64,000 bases of DNA from Fibrobacter sp. UWB10 (GTDB lineage Bacteria; Fibrobacterota; Fibrobacteria; Fibrobacterales; Fibrobacteraceae), in assembly GCF_900182935.1 (NCBI RefSeq), contig NZ_FXUE01000006.1:124001-188000 (forward strand), written 5' to 3'. Under the pieces are notes generated by a model. The model ran no database searches, had not been told where the DNA came from, and saw nothing but the letters and a program-made list of their open reading frames with translations. Numbering within the stretch: the first letter of the stretch is position 1; every line of letters starts with the position of its first letter. The position numbers were made by a program, and so were the translations under genes. Positions 26,839-34,268 of this stretch are shown piece after piece.

Positions 26839-27699
26839 TTACTTGGCTATTCCAGCTTTCCAGGCATCCACGGCGGCTTGCGATGTGTTGAGCGCCCAGT
26901 CGCCTTCGTAATCCTTGCTTTGGCTGAACCACATTACGGCGAATACTCTAGAAAAGTTTGTCTGGAACTGCTCGAACATGTCGGTAATCCATTCCGCTTT
27001 GTTGCCACCTTTTTCAGAACATGAAATTTCTGCAATAAAGAGCGGCTTGTTGATGGTGGAAAGCGCTTCGTAGGATTTTTTGAACACTTGCGTGAAGGTT
27101 TGCCAATTAGACCAATCTTGACTCTTGCCCCAGTTGTAGCCGTCGATGGAAATGTAGTCTACGTAATCGTCGCCGGGGTAGTTTCCTGTAAAGGTTGTGC
27201 CGTGGCCGTGATTTGAAGCGTTTGTAGTCCACACCCATTTGACATTTGTTACGCTTTCTTCGCGGAATATGTTCACGATATGGCGAAATGCTTCGGCTAC
27301 GTTTGCATCGGTGTTGCCAGCGTCTTTCTTGCCCACGCCCCAGTCGTACCAGTCGCCATTTGCCTCGTGCAACGGACGTAGCCAAATTTCGTCGCCAAAT
27401 TCCTTGACTCCCTTCGAAAATTCGCGAATGTAATTATCGGTCTTGCCGTCGACAATGTCTTGTGCTCCGTAGCCATTTGGCATCCATGTAATCACCAGTG
27501 TCGAACCGTTTGCCTTGGCAACATCGGCATATTGCTTCACGTTGTCCCAGTCGTTGATGTCGAACAGTGCGAAATGGTTGATGAGGTCAAGATGGCTGCC
27601 TTGCAAATCTTGAAATGCCTGTACGTTTTCGGCTGTGGGCTGCGGGGTTTCACCTGGGCCGCCGACCCAGGCGCCGATCTGGAATGCAAGTGTGTTCAT
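26839..27699 (-). CDS. GH26-family glycanase (mannanase-like) without signal peptide
   Basis: The 286-residue product is about the size of a bare GH26 (beta/alpha)8 domain. The acid/base Glu112 lies in LRPLHEANGDWYDWG and the nucleophile Glu224 in LFIAEISCSEKGG; the strand-4 and strand-7 positions fit. Family members cleave beta-1,4-mannan, with some acting on beta-1,3-1,4-glucan or beta-1,3-xylan. The protein opens MNTLAFQIGAWVGG with no hydrophobic leader, and the upstream in-frame codons (to about 27783) contain no start, so it appears cytoplasmic or exported by an unusual route. It lacks the serine linker and sorting domain of its neighbours. It is divergent from the double-winged-helix regulator, which probably controls it. 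Confidence 0.82.
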   Translation of the reverse strand: MNTLAFQIGAWVGGPGETPQPTAENVQAFQDLQGSHLDLINHFALFDINDWDNVKQYADVAKANGSTLVITWMPNGYGAQDIVDGKTDNYIREFSKGVKEFGDEIWLRPLHEANGDWYDWGVGKKDAGNTDANVAEAFRHIVNIFREESVTNVKWVWTTNASNHGHGTTFTGNYPGDDYVDYISIDGYNWGKSQDWSNWQTFTQVFKKSYEALSTINKPLFIAEISCSEKGGNKAEWITDMFEQFQTNFSRVFAVMWFSQSKDYEGDWALNTSQAAVDAWKAGIAK

Positions 27700-27846
27700 A
27701 GGCGGGATTCCTGGCGTAAAGAGAGTTGTCCATCTTTTTTTTGTAAAATAAATATGAAATTTCCCTTTGCTCGCGAAACTTGTTTATATTTGAATCAAAG
27801 TGTATCTAGTGTTCCTGATGGTAGGCATTAAGCGGTAGGAAACAAT

Positions 27847-29166
27847 ATGAAAGTCGAAGATTTTTGCAAATGGCTTGAATCTGCTGGGTTCAAAGATGGG
27901 GACAGACTCCCTTCTGTGCGTGATGTTGCCTCGTCTTCGGGGGCGTCAACGTGTACCGTTTTCCGCGCGTATAAAAAAATGGTGGAAGAGGGGAAAATCT
28001 ATGCCGAGCACGGGAATGGTCATTTTTGGGGGCGAAAACCCGAATTTGCCGTTGACGTGCATGAACGCGAAAGCGATCGATTGGAACGACTGCTATTGGA
28101 AGCGTGGAAATCCGGAAGAATTTCAACGAATGGCCCACTTCCCTCCATCAAGGAACTGAGCTCGACGTTTGAAACTTTGTCGAGTCAAATGCAGCGTGCA
28201 CTAGAGGCGTTACGTGGTAAAGGGGTACTTAAACGCAGGGGAAAAGGACGCTACTATTTCGTTAGTGCACAGCCCTCCTCGATGAAGTCTAAGGAAATCT
28301 TGTTGATTATGCGTTGCAATCCGAGTGGCGATTTTAATTGTCTCGGTGAACGAGAACTCCTGTTTGTGCAGAAGGTGTACGCAGAAGCTCACCGCAATAA
28401 TCTTAAGGTCAAACTACTTGGTTATTTTGAAAAAACGGGGGCCTTCCTGGATGCGAGCGGCAATCGTGTCGAGATGGAAAATTTCCGCGAATGTTTCGGA
28501 GCGATTATCTCGACAATGCTAGTGTTCAACATGAACAGACTGTTTGCTGAACTTGCTCGCACACGGTTCCCTGTGGCAGTGTGGTGGGAACACTCGCTTT
28601 CAACGATTCCACGTGCGCTCAAAAGTGAAAAACGTTACGCATTTTTCAACCTCGCCTTTGGTGAATTTCCGGGGCGTGCGGTGGGACGATTCTTGAAGGA
28701 ACGTGGTGTGGCGAGCGTGGCGTATGTTTCGCCATACCATTCCAGTTCTTGGTCCATTGACCGTTTGCATGGGCTAAAAAGGGCGGGATTACACGTGTAC
28801 GAGGCTACCGATGCAACGCATGCAAGTCCGTTTGATTTTATGCGTGAATCTCGTTCCAAGTCTCATTTCAGAAGCATCCTGTTGTCGCTTGCTAAAACTA
28901 TTCCGTCCGTAGATGCTTGGGTGGTGGCAAATGACTATGTGGGCGCGGAACTGCTTTCGCTCATAAAGCAGGGAAAACTCAAAAAGCCGCCTTACATGGT
29001 GTCATTTGACAATTCTACGGACAGCTACCGCATTCGCCTTGATTCTTTCGAATTCAACTTTGAATCGCTTGCCGCGCAGTCCATATACCACCTGATTTCT
29101 CCGGGCGTCACCTTGTATAAATCGAACGATTTCCGCGAGCTTTCGGGCCGCGTGGTGGAAAAATAA
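27847..29166 (+). CDS. Transcription regulator with two tandem GntR-like winged helices and a LacI-like sensor domain
   Basis: The 439-residue product begins with a GntR-type winged helix (GDRLPSVRDVASSSGAST, residues 18-35, followed by VFRAYKKMVEEG). A second segment of the same type follows at about 78-140 (GPLPSIKELSSTFETLSSQM, then LRGKGVLKRRGKGRYYFV). The remainder (about 148-439) reads as a periplasmic-binding-protein-like sugar sensor (LLIMRCNPSG start, SVDAWVVANDYVGAELLSL near the end), as in LacI-type or AraR-type repressors. I infer a sugar-responsive repressor of the divergent GH26 gene 147 bp away. The ribosome site is TAGGAAA. The 3' end abuts a decayed copy of an SGNH hydrolase gene. 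Confidence 0.83.
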   Translation: MKVEDFCKWLESAGFKDGDRLPSVRDVASSSGASTCTVFRAYKKMVEEGKIYAEHGNGHFWGRKPEFAVDVHERESDRLERLLLEAWKSGRISTNGPLPSIKELSSTFETLSSQMQRALEALRGKGVLKRRGKGRYYFVSAQPSSMKSKEILLIMRCNPSGDFNCLGERELLFVQKVYAEAHRNNLKVKLLGYFEKTGAFLDASGNRVEMENFRECFGAIISTMLVFNMNRLFAELARTRFPVAVWWEHSLSTIPRALKSEKRYAFFNLAFGEFPGRAVGRFLKERGVASVAYVSPYHSSSWSIDRLHGLKRAGLHVYEATDATHASPFDFMRESRSKSHFRSILLSLAKTIPSVDAWVVANDYVGAELLSLIKQGKLKKPPYMVSFDNSTDSYRIRLDSFEFNFESLAAQSIYHLISPGVTLYKSNDFRELSGRVVEK

Positions 29167-29170
29167 TGAG

Positions 29171-29333
29171 CCATCACGGGGTTGTTCTCGATGGTAGCGG
29201 CAACGTAGCCGTCGGTCAAGTAGTCGGTGGTGGTGGCGCCCGTATGTGCCGGAAGTCCGCCCGAAACCAACTTATTGGGGGTGATGGCGTTGGCGGTGCT
29301 GCATGTTAATGTCGCTATAATTGCTGTTGTCGC
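29171..29333 (-). pseudogene. Decayed N-terminal fragment of an SGNH hydrolase gene
   Basis: On the minus strand this piece encodes ITPNKLVSGGLPAHTGATTT, DYLTDGY, then VAATIENNPVMA, matching the N-terminal part of the intact gene at 49766-51130. An in-frame deletion of about 71 codons joins TDGY to VAATI. Upstream, a hydrophobic leader-like stretch (IIATTAIIATLTCSTANA) is preceded in frame by a stop, while a nearby ATG (minus strand, near 29370) is in another frame, so a frameshift is likely. The C-terminal three quarters are missing; the fragment runs into the regulator's last codons. Confidence 0.75.
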
Positions 29334-29390
29334 AATTATTCAAGAATATCTGTTGAAAACGGCTCATCATTGAATGATGGACGTTATCAT

Positions 29391-30923
29391 CTAGAATCCT
29401 GTATAGCTGAACGATTTGTAACCGAACTTTTGACCGCAACTGCTGACAAATACCGCTGTCAACTTACCGACTCGGATGCCTGCCAGGCTTCCGCCTTTTT
29501 CGCCGAATTCACGGACGAGATTTCCCTGCAAGTCGAATAAGCGAACCTTCGTGCCCTCGGGTGCACCTTGTACATGCAAGAAACCGTTTGATACAAACAT
29601 GTTCATTGACGGAGCGAGGTGTGCCATCTTCAGGGAGGTCTTCGAAGTGTCCTGTTTGGAAGTGTCCTGCACGGTCGTGTCCTGCTTGGAAGTGTCCGGC
29701 TTGGCTTCTTCGTACGGGAGCGAAGGCGTTTCCCAGTCAATCCAGTCGCCATAGTTGTCAATCTTGAAACCCTTGCCGTTCGTGGGCTTGACGTGAATAT
29801 CGGTATTGGCACTCTTGCCGCGCAGGAACTTGTCGACAAATGCTGTCACGGTGTTGTTCTGGCTGCTGGCTGCCTGGCAATGCTCGTGGCCGCCGGTAAA
29901 GTCAAAGCCGATGCGGTCCTCGATGCCCATGGACTTCCACACTTCGCTTGCTACCATCATGGACTTGTAGCCCGATTCGTCGCCCAGCCATTCGTAGCCG
30001 GGGTTTCCGAGCGCAACCACCGCACGCGGGGCAATCATCGCGATGAGTTCGTGGTGATCGTGCGGGAGCTTGTACGGGTCTTGGCTCTTGAGGCTCTGCA
30101 TGAACCAGCTGTAGTTTGTGTTGTCGATTTTTTCGATGTTCGTGCCGCGGCTTGCGAAGTCTGCGGAAGTGCGCCACGAGTTGATGCCGCCGCCACCCGA
30201 TTCCTGGGCAATGGTGAGCGTCACGCGTTCGTCAAAGGCGCCTGCGAAGAGTGCCATCTTGCCCGCATAGGAACAACCTGTGACTGCAATTTTGCTCATG
30301 TCCAGGTGGTACTGGTCGGCAATTTGCGCAAGGCCGTCAATCAGGCGGCTTACGCCCCAAGACCATGCGGAATAGTCACCGTTCTGGTTTTTGTTGCCGT
30401 AGAACTTGTAGAAGCCCACGTTCGTGTCCTTCTGACCGTTCATGGAGTATTTCGCCACCTGGTCGTGGCTGAAAGGCACCTGCACAAAGCCGCTGAACAG
30501 GCTCGAGGAAAGCGACCCCGTACCGCTATTCATGCCGATGATAATCGGGTGCGGGCCGTTGCCAGACGGAATGTTGAATTTCGATGTGATCGTCATCGTC
30601 TTGCCGCCTTCCTTGACGGTGACCGTAAGGGTGCCGCCGCTGTAAGTGGCGCTCACGTCGGAAGGAATCGGCTTGTCGCCAATTTCGTACTTTTCGATAT
30701 CGGCCTTGATTTCGTTACGGCGCTTGCTCCAGTCGCCATACTTGGTGACCTTGGAGCCGTCGTGGAATTCGAATGGGTTGGGGAGTTTTCTATTGCTCTT
30801 AAGTTCGCCCGCCTTGGCGCCAAGATCCTTGCCGCGGTTTTCGGTGTCGAAATTAAGCGGTATTTCTGCAAATACCATAGAACATAAACCAAAAAGAAGC
30901 GCCGTATGGAGGCCCTTTTTCAT
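29391..30923 (-). CDS. Secreted CE15-like glucuronoyl esterase with altered active-site motif
   Basis: CE15 enzymes hydrolyse esters between lignin alcohols and 4-O-methyl-glucuronoyl groups of xylan. The 510-residue product has a signal peptide (MKKGLHTALLFGLCSMVFA), then VTGCSYAGKMALFAGAFDER with nucleophile Ser218, TIAQESGGGG with candidate acid Glu241, HDHHELIAMIAPR, and GGHEHC with the candidate catalytic His. The usual CE15 motif is GCSRxGK; here the Arg position is Tyr219. After about residue 395 a linker of DTSKQDT-type repeats leads to a sorting-type C-terminal domain (KVRLFDLQGNLVREFG). It is divergent from the GH43 gene across 327 bp that contains a perfect palindrome at 31042-31061. 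Confidence 0.85.
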   Translation of the reverse strand: MKKGLHTALLFGLCSMVFAEIPLNFDTENRGKDLGAKAGELKSNRKLPNPFEFHDGSKVTKYGDWSKRRNEIKADIEKYEIGDKPIPSDVSATYSGGTLTVTVKEGGKTMTITSKFNIPSGNGPHPIIIGMNSGTGSLSSSLFSGFVQVPFSHDQVAKYSMNGQKDTNVGFYKFYGNKNQNGDYSAWSWGVSRLIDGLAQIADQYHLDMSKIAVTGCSYAGKMALFAGAFDERVTLTIAQESGGGGINSWRTSADFASRGTNIEKIDNTNYSWFMQSLKSQDPYKLPHDHHELIAMIAPRAVVALGNPGYEWLGDESGYKSMMVASEVWKSMGIEDRIGFDFTGGHEHCQAASSQNNTVTAFVDKFLRGKSANTDIHVKPTNGKGFKIDNYGDWIDWETPSLPYEEAKPDTSKQDTTVQDTSKQDTSKTSLKMAHLAPSMNMFVSNGFLHVQGAPEGTKVRLFDLQGNLVREFGEKGGSLAGIRVGKLTAVFVSSCGQKFGYKSFSYTGF

Positions 30924-31041
30924 GTTTCACTCCTTTCGCCAAACAGAAACCCAAACCCATTGTGTTAAACAACCTTAATTATAATGGGTACTTTAAATAT
31001 ATGCTTGAATAGCATAGATATGGTGTTCAAATTCTTTTTAC

Positions 31042-31061
31042 TGTGGACAAGTATGTCCACA
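31042..31061. promoter_or_regulatory. Palindromic operator candidate, site 1
   Basis: TGTGGACA-AGTA-TGTCCACA, a perfect inverted repeat, 119-138 bp upstream of the CE15 start. It shares its left flank (ATTCTTTTTAC) with site 2 at 49670. Confidence 0.7.
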
Positions 31062-31191
31062 TGTTTCGTGTCGTAGTCTGTGGGCTTAAAAGTAGGTCGT
31101 TTTGGAAATGAATTTTTGTAAAACGTGGACTTTTTTTTAATAAAAGTGTTGTAAAAACATCATCAAATTGTTTAAAACTATTGTAAAACTA

Positions 31192-31220
31192 TTGACTTTT
31201 AATTGCAAAAAGTGTAGATT
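31192..31220 (+). promoter_or_regulatory. Sigma-70-like promoter of the GH43 gene
   Basis: TTGACT (31192-31197), 17-bp spacer, TAGATT (31215-31220), 30 bp before the start codon. The same layout (TTGACT, 17 bp, TATATT) precedes the PL9 gene. Confidence 0.65.
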
Positions 31221-31250
31221 TTTTATATATTCTCTGGAAAGGAGTGTGGT

Positions 31251-34160
31251 ATGGGTGTATTGGAAACATTCAGGGCGGCGTGTGTCGCCTTATCTCTCGC
31301 GGCTGTTGCCGCATTTGCGGCCTCGGTCGCCGTTCACGATCCTTCCGTCATTGTGGTCTATAAGGACGCGGGCGGGAATTCGTATCCTGAAAACGATGCG
31401 GCCAAGTCGCGGACGAAGTATTATTACATATTCGGGACCATGAACGGGGCGGCATATTCCCGCGATATGCTGGACTGGACCCCGTTTACGCCGCAGCTTT
31501 CGAGGGGCGGCACGGTGTATGTCACTGGCAACGAGGCTAGGGACGATTACTACAGCGTGTTCAAGGCGGAAGCCGACTATGCGGAACATACGAATTCCGC
31601 GACCGCCAAGGGGAACCTGTGGGCGCCCGATATCGTGTGGAACAAGAAGCTGAAAAAGTGGTGCCTGTACTTTTCGATGGCGGGCGAGGACTGGAAAAGT
31701 TCCATTGTGCTCCTGACATCCGACAAGATCGAGGGACCGTACGAGTACAAGGGTGCGGTCGTCTACGGCGGGATGGACAAGCAGACGGCGGGTTCTGCCG
31801 CCAATGCCGACTACGCGAAGGTGACCGGTTCTTCGACAATCGACGAGCGTTACTATATCGCGAACAACGGTGTCACTAATTTGGGCAAGTGGGATGGCGG
31901 CTATGGTTCCAGCTGCATCGACCCGAACGTGTTCTACGACGAGGACGGAAACCTGTGGCTCCTGTACGGTTCGTGGAGCGGCGGGCTTTTCCTGGTCAAG
32001 CTCGATGAGTCTACCGGTCTCAGGGACTATTCGTACAAGTACGGGAACAACGGCGCTGCCAAGTGGAGCGGGACTTCGATGCTCGAGGACCCTTACATGG
32101 GCATCCACGTGGGTGGCGGTTATTATGTGAGTGGCGAGGGTTCGTACATCCAGTATTTCAAGGATGCGGACGGCAATGGCTACTACTACCTGTTCGTGAG
32201 TTACGGGTTCTATTCACCCGAGGGCGGCTACACCATGCGCGTGTTCCGCAGCAAGGACGTGAAGGGACCCTATGTCGATGTGGATGGGACTCCTGCGATT
32301 TTTGAAAAGTTTATCCTGAACTATTGGGGCAATACCGACCGCGGATTCCCGATTGTCGCGAATTACCGCTGGAGTTTCTGGGCCGAAGACCGGGCCGAAA
32401 TTGCGGACGGGCACAATTCGCTGTTGCGCGACGACGATGGCGGCATGTACCTGGTTTATCACCGCAAGTTCAACAACCATACGGGTTGGCACAATGTCGA
32501 GACTCACCAGCTGTTCTTTAACAGAATGGGCTGGATTGTGGCGGCACCTTTTGAGTATCACGAGGGTTACGGGCTACCGGCGCGTGCGCTCGACCGCAGC
32601 GATATCGCGGGCCCGTACAAGGTGATTATGCATAACCCGCCTAGGAACAACCCGCAGACCTGGGAAGATTCTGTGGCGGTGAACCAGGAACAGGACATGC
32701 AGCTCAATGCCGACGGTACGGTGACAGGCGCCTACACGGGAACCTGGGATTACGACTATGCGAAGGGCCGGAGCTACGTGACGCTTACTCTGGGTGGAAC
32801 TGTCTACGAGGGTGTGGAGCTTGACCAGTTGCAGAACGATATGAGCAAGCGGACGCTTACGTTCTCGGCGATGAACAAGGCGGGGAACCGTGCCTTCTGG
32901 GGTTACCGTGTGCCGAAAACCGAAGTGCTGCAGGATGCCCGCTATTACGGCGACAGCGTGAAGGTCGTTGGGAAAAAGGACTTTAGCACGGCATGGGATG
33001 CCTATGACGAATTTGAGTCCGTGAAGGTAAGCGGGAACTTTGTCGCGGAATTTGAATTCAGGAACAAGGTAAAGAGCGGAGCCGAAAACTGGAACAACTG
33101 GGTGCTCGTCTTTAGGAACGGTGGCGACATGTGGTACCTGCGTGCCGACGGCTATTCCGTGGAAACGCTCGGTGGAGAAAATACGGTGCACTACTGGAAC
33201 GCCTGGGGTGAAAACTGGGATGCCTTCAAGAAGATGTACGACGGTGCAAAAGTCCGCCTGCGTGCAGAAAAGGACGGCTACCTGATAAATGTGTATGCGT
33301 TCTTGCGCGGTGCGGCGAAGGATGGATCCGACTCGCTAGTGTATGCGGTTACGGCTACGGGGACACCGGTTGGTGATTACGAAATATTGCTCGGTGCCGA
33401 CGCGGCGTCGCTCGAGTTGAGCCGCGTTGCCTACGGGACGCTTGAAAATCGCATCGTGGCGGGTACGATAAACGACGGTGGCGAATACAATGTAGCGTTC
33501 AATGCGCAGAAGACGGCTGAATACAAGGTCTCGGGCGACTTTAGCGCAACATTCCGCTTTATGAATTACGGAAACAAGCCGGTTTACGGGCTTGCCGATG
33601 CGAACAAGGTGAACAACTGGGACAATTACATTGTGCGTGCGACTGCCGGCGGGGCGACAACGCTGTTGCGTGCCGATGCCTTTGCGATGGATAACGCGGG
33701 GACGTTCGATTACGATTTCGACTGGAACTGGGACGATTTCGCTGGCATCATGCGCAACGCCGAAGTGGTGATGGATGTCTCGCGCGAAAAGGATGTCGTT
33801 ACCTACTCGGCCCGCATCACGGCGCAAGATGGCAAGGCGTATCACTACAAGGCGGTAAACAGGGGCACATCGACTGCCGAGATGTTGCTCGGGTTTACTT
33901 GTGAGAAGAGTGTGGTCGACCTGCTTTCGGTTTCCGTGAATAGCGTGGCGGGCGACAGCACGCAAATCCAGGTGGAAGATCCTGATTCTTCGACCACGTC
34001 GTTTGCGGTTCGCAATGGCGTTGAAACGGGACGCAGCCTGCAGGATATGCGTGGCGCGAAGGTTTACGATGTGCGCGGGCGCCTGTTGGGAACTGCGGAC
34101 AGCCCGCGGGTAAAGGAAATGCGTTTGCGCAAGGCCCGACGGCCCGTTTTTGCGAAGTAA
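31251..34160 (+). CDS. Secreted GH43-family arabinan-degrading enzyme
   Basis: GH43 enzymes are five-bladed propellers that cleave arabinan, arabinoxylan or xylo-oligosaccharides. The 969-residue product has a signal peptide (cleavage near AFA/ASVAVHDP), catalytic base Asp30 in VHDPSV, GNLWAPDIVW, the pKa-modulating Asp224 in SCIDPNVFYDEDG and a catalytic-acid candidate Glu296 in SGEGSYI. The set resembles endo-arabinanase-like subfamilies. After the catalytic part (to about residue 460) there is a lipocalin-like stretch (residues 490-560) and then two homologous beta-sandwich segments (about 575-730 and 740-900, each with NNWDNYIVRA- or NWNNWVLVFR-like cores) that could bind sugar. It ends in a short basic tail (VYDVRGRLLG to RRPVFAK). 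AAAGGAG precedes the ATG. Confidence 0.87.
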   Translation: MGVLETFRAACVALSLAAVAAFAASVAVHDPSVIVVYKDAGGNSYPENDAAKSRTKYYYIFGTMNGAAYSRDMLDWTPFTPQLSRGGTVYVTGNEARDDYYSVFKAEADYAEHTNSATAKGNLWAPDIVWNKKLKKWCLYFSMAGEDWKSSIVLLTSDKIEGPYEYKGAVVYGGMDKQTAGSAANADYAKVTGSSTIDERYYIANNGVTNLGKWDGGYGSSCIDPNVFYDEDGNLWLLYGSWSGGLFLVKLDESTGLRDYSYKYGNNGAAKWSGTSMLEDPYMGIHVGGGYYVSGEGSYIQYFKDADGNGYYYLFVSYGFYSPEGGYTMRVFRSKDVKGPYVDVDGTPAIFEKFILNYWGNTDRGFPIVANYRWSFWAEDRAEIADGHNSLLRDDDGGMYLVYHRKFNNHTGWHNVETHQLFFNRMGWIVAAPFEYHEGYGLPARALDRSDIAGPYKVIMHNPPRNNPQTWEDSVAVNQEQDMQLNADGTVTGAYTGTWDYDYAKGRSYVTLTLGGTVYEGVELDQLQNDMSKRTLTFSAMNKAGNRAFWGYRVPKTEVLQDARYYGDSVKVVGKKDFSTAWDAYDEFESVKVSGNFVAEFEFRNKVKSGAENWNNWVLVFRNGGDMWYLRADGYSVETLGGENTVHYWNAWGENWDAFKKMYDGAKVRLRAEKDGYLINVYAFLRGAAKDGSDSLVYAVTATGTPVGDYEILLGADAASLELSRVAYGTLENRIVAGTINDGGEYNVAFNAQKTAEYKVSGDFSATFRFMNYGNKPVYGLADANKVNNWDNYIVRATAGGATTLLRADAFAMDNAGTFDYDFDWNWDDFAGIMRNAEVVMDVSREKDVVTYSARITAQDGKAYHYKAVNRGTSTAEMLLGFTCEKSVVDLLSVSVNSVAGDSTQIQVEDPDSSTTSFAVRNGVETGRSLQDMRGAKVYDVRGRLLGTADSPRVKEMRLRKARRPVFAK

Positions 34161-34183
34161 CAAAAGCACCGCAGGTGCCCGCC

Positions 34184-34244
34184 GTAGTCTGCGGACAACT
34201 GGAAATTTCTTTTACCCTACCTCCGGAGCAAATCCGAGGGTATT
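34184..34244 (+). promoter_or_regulatory. Leader element A: inverted repeat plus terminator-like hairpin
   Basis: GTAGTC-TGCG-GACAAC (34184-34199), AAATTTC, then a hairpin built on TACCCT/AGGGTA with an inner CGG/CCG stem, followed by TTTTT. Only about 25 bp separate the T tract from the start codon at 34269, with the ribosome site between. See also elements at 44476 and 55174. Confidence 0.55.
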
Positions 34245-34268
34245 TTTGTGGGCAGAAAGGAGTTATGT

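Larger units (their letters stand above)
30924..31250. promoter_or_regulatory. 327-bp divergent control region of CE15 and GH43 genes
   Basis: AT-rich with no plausible gene. It holds a perfect 8-4-8 palindrome (31042-31061), a half-site-like CGTGGACT near 31125, a good promoter for the GH43 gene (31192-31220), AAAGGAG before the GH43 start and CTCCTTTC (minus-strand ribosome site) before the CE15 start. Confidence 0.6.

Noticed and set aside
29025-29270. Small minus-strand gene next to the regulator
   Set aside because: Its homologous part is a deleted fragment of the SGNH hydrolase gene and the rest is antisense to the regulator; called a pseudogene instead.
31001-31250. Short peptide gene between CE15 and GH43
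   Set aside because: Open frames there are short, AT-driven and overlap the promoter and palindrome.
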